From CAVXXD01 sp963765625 (lineage in GTDB: Bacteria; Actinomycetota; Geothermincolia; Geothermincolales; Geothermincolaceae): a DNA stretch of 64,000 bases. Location: assembly GCA_963765625.1 (NCBI GenBank), contig CAVXXD010000006.1, positions 310,001 through 374,000 on the forward strand, in the 5' to 3' direction. Every line of letters begins with the position of its first letter. Position 1 is the first letter of the stretch. The notes below the pieces were generated by a model, which saw only the letters and a program-made list of their open reading frames with translations, had not been told where the DNA came from and did not search any database. Shown piece by piece: positions 44,778 through 54,047 of this stretch. A program made the translations under genes and the position numbers.

Positions 44778-45011
44778 ATGGCAAAGCAACTGTCAGTGGA
44801 GATAGAGAATATACTCTCGGGCGCTATAGGCGAATTCTTCGCCCAGGCCACCGTAAAGAAGAGCTGCGAGGCCATCGGGGTAAAGCCGGGAGACCTGAAC
44901 GGCTCAAACCTGCCGGAGCTCGCTGACCGCATCGAAAAATCGGTGGCCTTCATCAAGGGGAAGGACCTGGCGGCCCAACTGGCCGGCCAGATCCGCCGGC
45001 TCTCGGCCTGA
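44778..45011 (+). CDS. Small helical protein, probable partner of the HAMP sensor
   Basis: ATG 44778, 77 residues, 11 bases after the sensor stop. The sequence MAKQLSVEIENILSGAIGEF, then KKSCEAIGVKPGDLNGSNL and a final IKGKDLAAQLAGQIRRL helix, reads as an all-helical fold with one Cys. I do not recognise the family. The tight spacing behind an output-less sensor makes it a candidate cytoplasmic partner or signal receiver. Confidence 0.5.
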   Translation: MAKQLSVEIENILSGAIGEFFAQATVKKSCEAIGVKPGDLNGSNLPELADRIEKSVAFIKGKDLAAQLAGQIRRLSA

Positions 45012-45110
45012 GCGAGAAACTTCTCGAATCGAACGCGGCTCTTTCATGAGTCCCCTGCTCGCCTGCGCGTGATATCCTATTATCAATAACCGATGCGGAA
45101 AGGGGAGGTC

Positions 45111-45521
45111 ATGGAAGGCAACTACAGGAAGATGGGGTTGGGGTTGATGGCCGTCGCCGGAGCGTGCTTTCTGGCCGGCATCGTCGGCATGACCGTGGAG
45201 TGGTCCAACCGCTGGACCGAGCCCTTACAGCAACTGGGCTGGATATTCTTCGTCATCGGGTACCTGCTGCTCTACCTGCATTCCGGCCGTGAGATCATCA
45301 GGCCACAGATGGCCAAGGTCGCCTGGCTGGCCGGGGGCATCTCCATAGTCTTCTTCCTGCTGGCCCTGATATTCAACGCCGCCTCCTCGACCTTCGAGAC
45401 CTGGTACGAAGCCTTCGAGACCGTGGGGTCCATCGCCATGCTGGTGATGCTGATGTCGGCCATCTGGTCGGTGGGGGGCATGAAAAAAGAAGAGCCCTCC
45501 TCTCCTGCCGACGGTTTGTAG
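45111..45521 (+). CDS. Small four-helix membrane protein
   Basis: ATG 45111 behind AGGGGAGG (a second in-frame ATG at 45093 lacks a site); 136 residues. Four hydrophobic segments can be seen: LGLMAVAGACFLAGIVGM, LGWIFFVIGYLLLYLH, VAWLAGGISIVFFLLALIF and VGSIAMLVMLMSAIWSVG. A Lys-rich tail follows. No family recognised. It lies 18 bases upstream of the thiolase and may be co-transcribed. Confidence 0.55.
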   Translation: MEGNYRKMGLGLMAVAGACFLAGIVGMTVEWSNRWTEPLQQLGWIFFVIGYLLLYLHSGREIIRPQMAKVAWLAGGISIVFFLLALIFNAASSTFETWYEAFETVGSIAMLVMLMSAIWSVGGMKKEEPSSPADGL

Positions 45522-45538
45522 AAAGGGGCTGGATCGAT

Positions 45539-46728
45539 ATGGCAGACCGGAGAGAGATCGTCATCCTTTCACTCGCGAGGACCGCCATCGGGAGGTTCGG
45601 CGGGATGTTCGTCGACCTGCTGGCCAACCAGCTGGCGGTGCCGCTGGCGCAGGAGGTGATCGCCAGGGCGGGGGTGGACGCCGGCCGAGCTGGGAGACAT
45701 AGTATTAGGCAATTGCGTCTCTCGCAGTGACGAGCCGAACCTCGGCCGCATAGTGGGGCTGAGAGCGGGCATCCCCTTCACCGTTCCCGCCGTCACCCTG
45801 ACCCGGCAATGCGCCTCGGGCATGCAGGCCGTCGCCTACGCCGCCATGGGCATAATCGCGGGGCAGTACGACGTCGCCCTGGCGGGTGGGGCCGAGAGCA
45901 TGAGCAACGGCCCCTACGCCCTGAAGTCGGCCCGCTGGGGCCAGCGGCTCCAGCACGGACAGATGACCGACACCGTCTGGGAGCTCCTCTACGACCCCAT
46001 CCCGGGCATGATGATGGGCATGACGGCCGAGGTGCTGGCCGAGGAGTTCGGCATCACCCGCGCCGACCAGGACGAGCTGGCGTTGACCTCCAACCACAGG
46101 GCCAGCGCCGCCCGCGAGGACGGCACCTTCGCGCGAGGAGATATTTCCCATCGTGGTGCCCCAGAAGAAGGGGGACCCCAAGGTCCTGGAGCGGGACGAG
46201 CACCCCCGGGCGGACATCAGCCTGGAAGCGCTGGCCAAGCTGCCGCCCATCTTCAAGGAAGGCGGCACGGTGACCGCCGGCAACGCCTCGGGGATGAACG
46301 ACGGGGCCGCGCTGATGGTGCTGGCCGGCGCGGACTGGGCGGAGAAGAAGGGCCTTAAGCCCATCGCCCGCCTGGTGGACTGGACGGTGGCGGGAGTCGA
46401 GCCCGAGCGGATGGGTTTCGGCCCGGTGCCGGCCATCCGCATGCTGCTGGAGAAGAACGACCTCTCCCTGGCCGACATCGACCTCTTCGAGCTGAACGAG
46501 GCCTTCGCGGCGCAGTACATCGCCTGCGAGCGGGCGCTGGGCCTGGACCGCGAGATCACCAACGTGCACGGCTCGGGGGTGGCGCTGGGGCACCCGGTGG
46601 GATGCACCGGCGCGCGCATCATCGTCACGCTCGTACACGAGCTGCGGCGCCGCGGCGCGAAGCGCGGGGTGGCTTCCCTCTGCGTCGGCGGGGGAATGGG
46701 CATCGCCTCTCTTATCGAGATGGTGTAG
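45539..46728 (+). CDS. Acetyl-CoA C-acetyltransferase / thiolase (two frameshifts)
   Basis: ATG 45539; about 395 residues. REIVILSLARTAIGRFGG opens the fold. The acyl-accepting Cys lies in TLTRQCASGMQAVAYAAMG, the catalytic His in HGSGVALGHPVGCTGARI, and the second Cys in SLCVGGGMG; NEAFA is present. Two extra single bases, each giving an additional C before GAG (near 45688 and 46134), break the frame; removing them restores ELGDIVLGNCVSRSDEPNLG and EEIFPIVVPQKKGDPKVLER. The enzyme condenses or cleaves acetyl-CoA/acetoacetyl-CoA in fermentation or fatty-acid metabolism. Confidence 0.88.
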
Positions 46729-46740
46729 CTCGGGGCTTCT

Positions 46741-47403
46741 CTAGAGCACGTAGAAGACTATACAGAAGAGCTGAAAGAGGCTGCCCAGCAGGACGAAAAA
46801 GTGAAACACCGCGTGGGCGTATTTCTTCTTCTTGCCGATCACGTAGAGTATTGAGCCGATGGTGTAAGAGACGCCTCCGATCAGCAGCAGCACCGAACCG
46901 CCCAGGCCCAGGGCGCGATAAATGGGCCCGATAGCGAAGATAGCCGCCCAGCCCATGACTATGTAGCAGGCCAGCGAGAATTTCTCGTACCTCTTGATGT
47001 CTATAGCGGTGAGGGTCACGGCGACCGCGGCCATTCCCCACTCGATGCCGAAGAGCACCCAGGCCGCCACCGCGTTCTCGAGCCTCAACGAACACAGCAA
47101 TATGACCGTGTAACAGCCGGCGATGTAGAGGTAAATGGTGCAGTGGTCGAGCACCTGGAACACTCTCTTGGCCATGGGGTGCTTGAGGCCGTGGTAGATA
47201 CTGGAGGTGGTGTAGAGCATGATCATGGTGGTCCCGTAGACTATCGAAGTGGTGATCTCCATGGGAGTGTCGGCCAGGATAAGGCACCATATCAGGGCTA
47301 CGTAGCCCAGCACCGCCCCCATGATGTGCGAGATCATGTTGGTCAACTCTTCGCTGGGCGCGTACCCGGGCATCGCCCGGTCGATAAGCTTGGTTCTTTT
47401 CAT
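46741..47403 (-). CDS. Hemolysin III / PAQR family membrane protein
   Basis: ATG 47401-47403; 220 residues and seven TM helices. Family motifs are MISHIMGAVLGYVALIW near the start, LYTTSSIYHGLKHP, VLDHCTIYLYIAGCYTV and AHAVFHFFVLLGSLFQLF, with the conserved Ser/His/Asp/His residues of the PAQR/hemolysin III metal site. Some PAQR relatives are lipid hydrolases (ceramidases); bacterial members have unclear roles in membrane homeostasis. Convergent with the thiolase, 12 bases apart. Confidence 0.85.
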   Translation of the reverse strand: MKRTKLIDRAMPGYAPSEELTNMISHIMGAVLGYVALIWCLILADTPMEITTSIVYGTTMIMLYTTSSIYHGLKHPMAKRVFQVLDHCTIYLYIAGCYTVILLCSLRLENAVAAWVLFGIEWGMAAVAVTLTAIDIKRYEKFSLACYIVMGWAAIFAIGPIYRALGLGGSVLLLIGGVSYTIGSILYVIGKKKKYAHAVFHFFVLLGSLFQLFCIVFYVL

Positions 47404-47420
47404 GTAAAGATTGTACACGA

Positions 47421-47456
47421 AGAAGGCCCCGGTTTTCCGGGGCCTTCTTTTTTTAT
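47421..47456 (+). terminator. Strong hairpin with T-run (terminator)
   Basis: AGAAGGCCCCGG (47421-47432) and CCGGGGCCTTCT (47437-47448) pair perfectly across TTTT and are followed by a T-run to 47454. The T-run favours rightward transcripts, although both flanking genes run left. In the leftward direction the trailing TTCTT is weak but may still end the propeller gene. Confidence 0.65.
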
Positions 47457-47457
47457 A

Positions 47458-47485
47458 GATCGCTTCGCTTCGCTCGCGATGACAC
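47458..47485. repeat. REP-like element (GCTTCGCTTCGCTCGC type)
   Basis: GATCGCTTCGCTTCGCTCGC followed by GATGACAC matches a widespread interspersed motif; read leftward it encodes the familiar 'ECHRERSEAI' peptide seen in many spurious ORFs. One copy here, between the terminator and the end of the propeller gene. Confidence 0.6.
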
Positions 47486-47488
47486 TCC

Positions 47489-50400
47489 CTAGGGAGCGTA
47501 GCCGATGGAGTCGTGGGCCCAGGTGCGGTTGCCGCCGTACATGGCGCGTTCGCAGATGACGTTGCCCGTAGCTTCAACCATGGTGGAGACGTTCCAGTCG
47601 GTGACGGAGGAATTGACGTTGAAGGAGTGGCGGGAGTTGGCGGGCAGGGTCACACCCTGAGGTCCTTCCACCTTTCCGGTGGAGGTCATAAAGGTAAGCC
47701 CCACGGTCACCTCGTAGGGATTGGGGTTCTGCACCAGCACCCAGGTCTCGAAGTCCCCGCCGGTGCAGCCTTCTGCCAGGAACCAGGTGGTATCCGGCCG
47801 GGTCACCCCGATGGAGTCGTGGGCCCAGGTGCGGTTGCCGCCGTACATGGCCCGCTCGCAGATGACGTTGCCCGACGCCTGCACCCTGGTGGAGACGTCC
47901 CAGTCGGTGACGTAGGAATTAACGCTGAAGGATTGGCGGGCGCCTGCCGGGACGATGAAGTCCTGGGGGCCGGGCTGATCGCCGGCCGAGGTCATGAAGG
48001 TCAGGTCCACGGCGACGTCGTAAGTATTGGGGTTCTGCACCAGCACCCAGGTCTCGAAGTCCCCGCCGGTGCAGCCTTCGGCCAGGTACCAGGTGGCCGG
48101 GTCGTGGATCACCGATACGTTATCGCTCTGCGTATTGGCCACGTAGACCTTGTCGGTCAGGGTGTTGACGGCGACGCCGTAGGGGTTCAGGCCGACCGGG
48201 ATAGCCGCCTCAACGGTGTTGGTGGCACCATTGATCACAGAGACGTCATTATCACCGTTGTTGGTGACGTAGACCCGGTTGGCCGCGTAGTTGACGCTGA
48301 TAAAGAAGGGCCAGGCGCCCACCGCTACGGTACCGGTCACCGTTCCGGTGGAGCCATCGATGACCGATACTTCACCGTCCGCGGAGTTAGCCACGTAGAT
48401 CACGTTGGTGACGAGGTTGACGCCGACGCCTTCGGGCTCGCCGCCTACGGGTATGGTATCCGTCACGGTGTTGGTGGCGCCGTCTATCACGGAGACGTCG
48501 TTCCCGTAGTAGTTGGGTATGTAGATCTTATTGGTGATGTGGTTGACGCCGACGCCGGAGGGGGAATCGCCTACCGGGACGGTCGCAACAACCGTATAGG
48601 AGTTGGTGTCGATCACGGAGACGCTATCACTATTCCAGTTGACGACATAAGCCTTGTTGGTGACGGAGTTGACGCCGACGCTCCAGGGGCCGTCCCCCAC
48701 CGGGATGGTCATGCTCACGCTATCGGTGGAGCCGTCGATCACGGACACGCTGTCGTCCCAGGCGTTCGCCACCAGGATCTTGTTGGTTAGGGGGTTGACG
48801 GCGACACCGTACGGGGAGTCGCCCACGGGTATCGTCCCCGTCACCATGTCGGTGGCGCCGTCGATCACGGAGACGTCGTCGCTGTCCTGGTTGGTGACGT
48901 AGACCTTGTTGGTGGCGGGGTTGACGGCAATGCCCTCGGGGTAGTCATTCGACCGTACGTTCGACGTCACCGTTGGGGCGGTTGAAGAAGCGGTCACCCC
49001 GATGGAATCGTGGGCCCAGGTGCGGTTGCCGCCGTACATGGCGCGCTCGCAGATGACCTCGCTGGAAGCTTCCACCATGGTGGAGACGTTGTAGGTGATC
49101 ACGTAGTCGTTGAGCCGGAAAGAGCGGCGCGAGTTGCCGGCTACGACCTGGCCCTGCAGGCCCGGGGGGCTCTGAGGTCCGCCGTCGGTCATCAGGGTGA
49201 GGTCCACGGTGACGTCGGAGGATCCGGGGTTCTGCACCAGCACCCAGGTCTCGAAGTCTCCCCCTGTACAGCCTTCAGCCAGGTACCAGGTGGTGTCCGG
49301 CCGGGTCACCCCGATGGAGTCGTGGGCCCAGGTGCGATTGCCGCCGTACATGGCGCGCTCGCAGATGACCTCACCGGAAGCTTCCACCCTGGTGGAGACG
49401 TCCCAGTCGGTGACGTAGCTGTTGACGTTAAAGGAGTAGCGGGAGTTCGCCGGGACGGAGACGTCCTGCGGGCCGTCCTGCTCGCCGGCGGAGGTCATAA
49501 AGGTGAGGTCCACGGTGACGTCGGAGGATCCGGGGTTCTGCACCAGCACCCAGGTCTCGAAGTCTCCCCCGGTGCAGCCTTCGGCCAGGTACCAGGTAGA
49601 AGCATTGACGCTGAACGGCTGGATGTTGGATTCCGCTCCACCCGGGTCGGGATTGAACACGGTAACATGGTAAGCTCCCGCCGAGCCTATGTCCGATGCC
49701 GGGATCGATGCGGTGAGCTGCGTGCTGGACACGTAAGCGGTGGTGCGGTCGAAGCCATTCCACCTTACCACGGAGCCGCTGATGAAACCGCTCCCGTCGA
49801 CCGTCAAGGTGAAATCACCTTCCCCCGCCTTGGCGTTATCCGGGCTCAGGCCGGTGACGGCGGGCACGGGCGGGTCGTAGATCACGGATACCGTATCACC
49901 GGACTCATTGGACACGTATGCCAACGCCGTGATCGGGTTGACGGCGACGCCGCCGTCACCGGGACCGTCCCCGACCGTCACGGTATCGACAACGGTGTCA
50001 GTGGCGCCGTCGATGACGGACACGCTGTCGTCGTTGTAGTTCTTCACGTAGATCCGGTTGCTCTCGATGTTTACGCCGGCACCACTCGGGTTGGCTCCCA
50101 CCGGTATGGGGGAACCGGTTATGGTGTCGGTGGCGCCGTCTATCACGGATACGTTGTTGAAGCTCTGGTTGACAACGTAGATCTTATTGGTGAAGGGGTT
50201 GGCGATGACATCGTAAGTACCGGAAAGTGGTATCGTCGTCGTGACGGTATTGGTGGCACCGTTGATCACGGCTACGCCGCTGCCCTGTTCCGTGGCATAG
50301 ATCTTGTTGGTCTCGGGGTTGACGCATACGCCCCTTACATCACCCCCGATAGTAATGGTCGCCGTCACCGTATTGGTGGCGCCGTCTATCACCGACACGG

Positions 50401-50842
50401 TATGGGCGGGCCAGTTGCCCACATATATCATGTTGGTAGCGGGGTTTACGGCGATGCCGTAGGGGCTGTTTCCCACTGTTATGGTATCTATCACCGTGTC
50501 GGTGGCGCCGTCTATCACGGATACGTTGTCGCTGCCGATATTGGTCACGTAGACCTTGTTGGTGAAGGGGTTGACGGCGACTCCCTTCGGTTCGATTCCC
50601 ATAGGGATGGTGCTCATCACCGTGTTGGTGGCGCAGTCAATAACGGAAACCGTGCCATCGAGCCTGTTGGCTACGTAAGCTTTATTGGTGCCGGTGTTGA
50701 CGGCGACTTCGTTGGGACCAACGCCCACGTTTATCGTCGCCGTAACGGTCTGCGCGACTGAAAAGGCCGGCACGGCGACGATCAACGACGCGCATGCGAT
50801 AAGACAGATTGTCAACATTACCGCGGGCTTGTTACCCTTCAT
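47489..50842 (-). CDS. Secreted double YVTN beta-propeller protein with four WYLAEG modules
   Basis: 1117 residues in one frame; ATG 50842 behind AAAGGGGG. A signal peptide (ICLIACASLIVAVPAFSVAQ) is followed by seven YVTN blades (typical blade: GVAVNPFTNKVYVTNIGSDN then VSVIDGATDTV), an IPT/TIG-type domain (VTGLSPDNAKAGEGDFTLTV, GSVVRWNGFDRTTAYVSST), two about 101-residue modules beginning TWYLAEGCTGGDFETWVLVQ and ending GGNRTWAHDSIGVT, a second set of seven YVTN blades, and two more modules to the C-terminus. The doubled architecture points to a surface or extracellular binding or structural protein. Module function is unknown. There is no sorting signal at the C-terminus. Confidence 0.85.
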   Translation of the reverse strand: MKGNKPAVMLTICLIACASLIVAVPAFSVAQTVTATINVGVGPNEVAVNTGTNKAYVANRLDGTVSVIDCATNTVMSTIPMGIEPKGVAVNPFTNKVYVTNIGSDNVSVIDGATDTVIDTITVGNSPYGIAVNPATNMIYVGNWPAHTVSVIDGATNTVTATITIGGDVRGVCVNPETNKIYATEQGSGVAVINGATNTVTTTIPLSGTYDVIANPFTNKIYVVNQSFNNVSVIDGATDTITGSPIPVGANPSGAGVNIESNRIYVKNYNDDSVSVIDGATDTVVDTVTVGDGPGDGGVAVNPITALAYVSNESGDTVSVIYDPPVPAVTGLSPDNAKAGEGDFTLTVDGSGFISGSVVRWNGFDRTTAYVSSTQLTASIPASDIGSAGAYHVTVFNPDPGGAESNIQPFSVNASTWYLAEGCTGGDFETWVLVQNPGSSDVTVDLTFMTSAGEQDGPQDVSVPANSRYSFNVNSYVTDWDVSTRVEASGEVICERAMYGGNRTWAHDSIGVTRPDTTWYLAEGCTGGDFETWVLVQNPGSSDVTVDLTLMTDGGPQSPPGLQGQVVAGNSRRSFRLNDYVITYNVSTMVEASSEVICERAMYGGNRTWAHDSIGVTASSTAPTVTSNVRSNDYPEGIAVNPATNKVYVTNQDSDDVSVIDGATDMVTGTIPVGDSPYGVAVNPLTNKILVANAWDDSVSVIDGSTDSVSMTIPVGDGPWSVGVNSVTNKAYVVNWNSDSVSVIDTNSYTVVATVPVGDSPSGVGVNHITNKIYIPNYYGNDVSVIDGATNTVTDTIPVGGEPEGVGVNLVTNVIYVANSADGEVSVIDGSTGTVTGTVAVGAWPFFISVNYAANRVYVTNNGDNDVSVINGATNTVEAAIPVGLNPYGVAVNTLTDKVYVANTQSDNVSVIHDPATWYLAEGCTGGDFETWVLVQNPNTYDVAVDLTFMTSAGDQPGPQDFIVPAGARQSFSVNSYVTDWDVSTRVQASGNVICERAMYGGNRTWAHDSIGVTRPDTTWFLAEGCTGGDFETWVLVQNPNPYEVTVGLTFMTSTGKVEGPQGVTLPANSRHSFNVNSSVTDWNVSTMVEATGNVICERAMYGGNRTWAHDSIGYAP

Positions 50843-50857
50843 TCCAGCCGACCCCCT

Positions 50858-51334
50858 TTATTCAAACAACTGATCCAGTTCTTTCCTCGCTTTTGCGTGG
50901 TCCGGCTCAATGGCCAGCACCCGGCGGAACTCGGCTCTCGCCTCATCCACCAGGCCCCTTCGTTTCAAGGCACGCCCCAGGCTGAAGTGTGCTTCGGAGT
51001 AATCCGGTTTACTCGCCACCACCCAGCGGAACTCGGGTATGGCTTCTTCGGTGAGGCCCTTGTTGAAAAGGATGACTCCCAGGTTGTAGTGGGCTTCAAT
51101 AAATTCCGGGTTGATGGACACCGCCAGGCGGTACTCGGTTATGGCTTCATCCATTAAACCCTGGTTGCTCAGGATGACTCCCAGGTTGTAGTGGGCCTCG
51201 GGGTAATCTGGCTTGATCACCAGCGCCCGGCGGAACTCTTCTACGGCCTCGTCATAGCGGCCATTTTTTGCCAGGGAGATCCCATTGTTATAAAGCTCCG
51301 CGGCTTCGAGCCTCCTCATACGGCGGGTATACAT
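50858..51334 (-). CDS. Tetratricopeptide repeat protein
   Basis: 158 residues from ATG 51334. Four TPR units of 34 residues run head to tail: AAELYNNGISLAKNGRYDEA, AHYNLGVILSNQGLMDEA, AHYNLGVILFNKGLTEEA and AHFSLGRALKRRGLVDEA, each closed by a 'xxxKPDY' or 'xxxNPEF' turn. No signal peptide or TM, so it is a cytoplasmic scaffold. It lies between the two large secreted propeller genes on the same strand, 15 bases before the start of one, and may help make or export them (inference). Confidence 0.8.
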   Translation of the reverse strand: MYTRRMRRLEAAELYNNGISLAKNGRYDEAVEEFRRALVIKPDYPEAHYNLGVILSNQGLMDEAITEYRLAVSINPEFIEAHYNLGVILFNKGLTEEAIPEFRWVVASKPDYSEAHFSLGRALKRRGLVDEARAEFRRVLAIEPDHAKARKELDQLFE

Positions 51335-51436
51335 CTATCTCAGCCCGTTTCTCTTCTTCACCATGCCCTCTGACATTACAATTCTATCACTCTCCAGGAT
51401 GTAGCATTCCAACCAAAGAAGGTGCTTGCCTCGTGC

Positions 51437-53962
51437 TCAGTAATGGAACCCGATGCTGTCATGCCCCAATTCGGGCTGGGTCCTGCCCGGCGGCGTCCAG
51501 TACATGGCCCTTTCGCAGACGACGTTGCCCGCGGTGGAGAGCACTTCCGTCGAGACGTTGTAATCCGTCACGTAGTCGTTGACCCTGAACGACTTGCGTG
51601 AGTAAGCCGGCAGGGTATCGGTCGGGCCGGCCTGCGGCCCGGTCGAGGTCTGGAAACGCAGTTCCACCACCACCGGCGTGGGGTTGGGGTTCTGGACCAG
51701 CACCCAGGTGACGAAGCCCCCGTCCGTCGCCCCCTCGGCCAGGAACCAGTCGTAAGAATCCTGCGTCGCTCCTATGGATTCGTGCCCGATGGTGCGGATG
51801 CCCGAGCCCGGGGTGGTCAGGTAGACGGAGCGCTCGCATACCACCGGGTTGCTCGAGGTAACGCGAGTGGAGACGTCGAAGGTGGTCACCCAGTCGTTTA
51901 CCTTGTAAGACTTGCGGACGCCCCCGTTCAGGATGTCAACGGGGCCCTGGACCTCGCCGTTCCCCGTCTGGAACTTGATGTCGACGTCGGCGTACAAGGG
52001 GCCCGGGTTGTAGACCAGCACCCAGGTCTCGAACCCACCCTCGGTTGCCCCTTCCGGCAGGTACCAGTTGTTGCTCCCCGCCGTGACTCCGATGGAATCG
52101 TGCCCCAGTTCCTTGTACGCCCCGCCCGGCGGCGTCCAGTACATGGCCCTTTCGCAGATGATCCCGTGTGCCGGATTGTTGGTTGTCACCTTGGTGGCTA
52201 CGTTGTAATCGACCAGGGTGTCGTTGACCCGGTAGGATTTTCTGGAGTTGGCGGGAAGCGAATCGGTCGGTCCGGTGAAGATGCCACCATCGGTCTGATA
52301 GGTGATGGTGATGCCCACCGCGCACGGGTTGGAATTCTGGACCAGCACCCAGGTCTCAAAACCCCCGTCGGTGGCCCCTTCGGCCAGGTACCAGGTGGGG
52401 GCGGGAGTGGTCGTGCCGATGGAATCGTGCCCCAGGACTCTCGGCAGGCCGTCGGAAGGCTTCCAGTAGACCGCGCGTTCGCAGATGACGTCGCCGCCGA
52501 CGAAGTCCACTCGCGTCGAGACGTTGAACGAAGTGACGGTTGCCCCCACGTTGAAAGAAGCGCGCGAGGTGGCGGGCAGGGTGGTGCTGGGCCCCGGCTG
52601 TATCCCGGTATCGGTCATGTAGCTCAGGAAGATGTCGACCGGATAGGAATTGGGGTTCTGGACCAGCACCCACGTCTCGTAACCTCCGTCCGTAACCCCT
52701 TCGGCCAGGTACCAGCTGTTGGAGGTGGCGGTGTTCCACAGCTCACAACCGTCCGTCGAGTTCGAAGTGCCCACGAAAAGCCCACCGTTGAAGACGGCCA
52801 TGGAGGAGAACCCGACGTTCCAGGGATATCCAAAACCGGGAGCTGTGGCACCGGTCGCGGCCTGGCCCACCGACTGGGCGAAAGCAGAGTTGTCATAGCG
52901 CCAGAGCGTAGCGCCGGAGGGGTTGTCGGTGGAGAAGTAGAGTTCGCCCCCGAATATCTCCATGTCCTCGATGAAAGTATTGTTGGGGTCCCCGAAACCG
53001 GGACCGGTGGGAGTTCCGAAAGAGCCGCCTCCTACCTCCTGGAAGAAGTTGCTGCCGGTGTAACGCCACACCTGGCACCCGTTGAGGTTCGCGGTACCCA
53101 TGTAGAGGTCCTGATTGCCGGTTACCGGATCGACGAAGAAACAGCCCTCTTTTACCTGGGCGTTATTGACGTCGCCGAAGCCCGAAGGCAGGATCCCCGT
53201 CGGGCCCACCAGGCAGTTCCAGGTGCTCAATCCGCCTGCCCACACCTGGCATCCCCACATATTGTAGGTGGCAACGAGGATGGAGGAGCCGTAATCCGTC
53301 ATGTAGCGGGCGCTGGTGTTTATAGGGTCACCGAACCCCGGCCCGGTGGGGGTGCCGGCCGGACCGGAGCCCACCAGCTGCTCGAAAGTCGATGTACCGA
53401 GCCGCTGCACCCATATCTGACACCCGTTCCCGTTGCCCGTACCGAAAAAGAGCCCGCTGGAGCTCGCATACATGGAGGCGACGGTGGCGTTGTTGAGATC
53501 ACCGAAACCGGGGCCGGTGGGGGTGCCGGCGGCGTCTTGCCCCATCCGCTGGGTCCAGCTAAAGCCGTCGAAGCCCCACAGCTCGGCCCCCGACATGATG
53601 TTCCTGGTCCCCACATACAATATGCCCATGTGCTCGTACATGGAGTAGACCATGTCGTTGTTGGAGTCACCGAAGCCGGGACCGGTGGGGGTGCCGGCCG
53701 CCCCTCCGCCGACCAGCTGCTCCAGGGTGGACCCTTCGTAGCGCCACACCTGGCACCCACCGACATTCTCCGTCCCTATATAGAGGCCCGAGTTGAAGAC
53801 CACCATCCGGGTTACCGCCATATTGCCCGCGTCTCCCAAACCGGCCGTCGCGACCGGCATCCACGTCTCAGCGCTGGCCGGCGCTCCGCCGGCAATAAGA
53901 ATCAGTAATGCGACGACGAGGATGAAGGCGGAAGTCAGCAGGGGTTTTCTGAGCGAGAACAT
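51437..53962 (-). CDS. Secreted seven-bladed GFGD-repeat propeller protein with four WYLAEG modules
   Basis: 841 residues in one frame, ATG 53960-53962 (MFSLRKPLLTSAFILVV), with signal peptide cleavage likely after GGAPASA. Residues about 32-425 form seven blades, each with a LYVGT/LFFGT strand, a GCQVWRY-type strand and a GTPTGPGFGD loop followed by NN. Four WYLAEG modules of about 104 residues follow (SWYLAEGVTDGGYETWVLVQ, TWYLAEGATDGGFETWVLVQ, NWYLPEGATEGGFETWVLVY, DWFLAEGATDGGFVTWVLVQ), each closing with CERxxYW/L and GHDSIG or GHESIG. The propeller type differs from the YVTN gene at 47489, but the C-terminal modules are homologous. An extracellular or cell-surface role is expected. Confidence 0.82.
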   Translation of the reverse strand: MFSLRKPLLTSAFILVVALLILIAGGAPASAETWMPVATAGLGDAGNMAVTRMVVFNSGLYIGTENVGGCQVWRYEGSTLEQLVGGGAAGTPTGPGFGDSNNDMVYSMYEHMGILYVGTRNIMSGAELWGFDGFSWTQRMGQDAAGTPTGPGFGDLNNATVASMYASSSGLFFGTGNGNGCQIWVQRLGTSTFEQLVGSGPAGTPTGPGFGDPINTSARYMTDYGSSILVATYNMWGCQVWAGGLSTWNCLVGPTGILPSGFGDVNNAQVKEGCFFVDPVTGNQDLYMGTANLNGCQVWRYTGSNFFQEVGGGSFGTPTGPGFGDPNNTFIEDMEIFGGELYFSTDNPSGATLWRYDNSAFAQSVGQAATGATAPGFGYPWNVGFSSMAVFNGGLFVGTSNSTDGCELWNTATSNSWYLAEGVTDGGYETWVLVQNPNSYPVDIFLSYMTDTGIQPGPSTTLPATSRASFNVGATVTSFNVSTRVDFVGGDVICERAVYWKPSDGLPRVLGHDSIGTTTPAPTWYLAEGATDGGFETWVLVQNSNPCAVGITITYQTDGGIFTGPTDSLPANSRKSYRVNDTLVDYNVATKVTTNNPAHGIICERAMYWTPPGGAYKELGHDSIGVTAGSNNWYLPEGATEGGFETWVLVYNPGPLYADVDIKFQTGNGEVQGPVDILNGGVRKSYKVNDWVTTFDVSTRVTSSNPVVCERSVYLTTPGSGIRTIGHESIGATQDSYDWFLAEGATDGGFVTWVLVQNPNPTPVVVELRFQTSTGPQAGPTDTLPAYSRKSFRVNDYVTDYNVSTEVLSTAGNVVCERAMYWTPPGRTQPELGHDSIGFHY

Positions 53963-54047
53963 CGTTACCTCCCAGCAGTCAAAGAGACCGGTTATCGCAG
54001 GATAATTCTATCCCAGCCGGAAGGAGCCGGGCAAACCAGCCTCGAGC

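Noticed and set aside
47458..47577. N-terminal extension of the hemolysin III protein through ECHRERSEAI
   Set aside because: This peptide is the translation of a REP-like repeat; the family start is the ATG at 47403.
47513..50761. Two long rightward open frames opposite the YVTN propeller gene
   Set aside because: The repeated coding sequence on the other strand produces repetitive antisense frames (VDHGDVV-type repeats); no ribosome binding site or signal.
51782..53908. Rightward open frame of about 700 codons opposite the GFGD propeller gene
   Set aside because: Shadow of the repeat-rich secreted protein; lacks recognisable domains and start signals.
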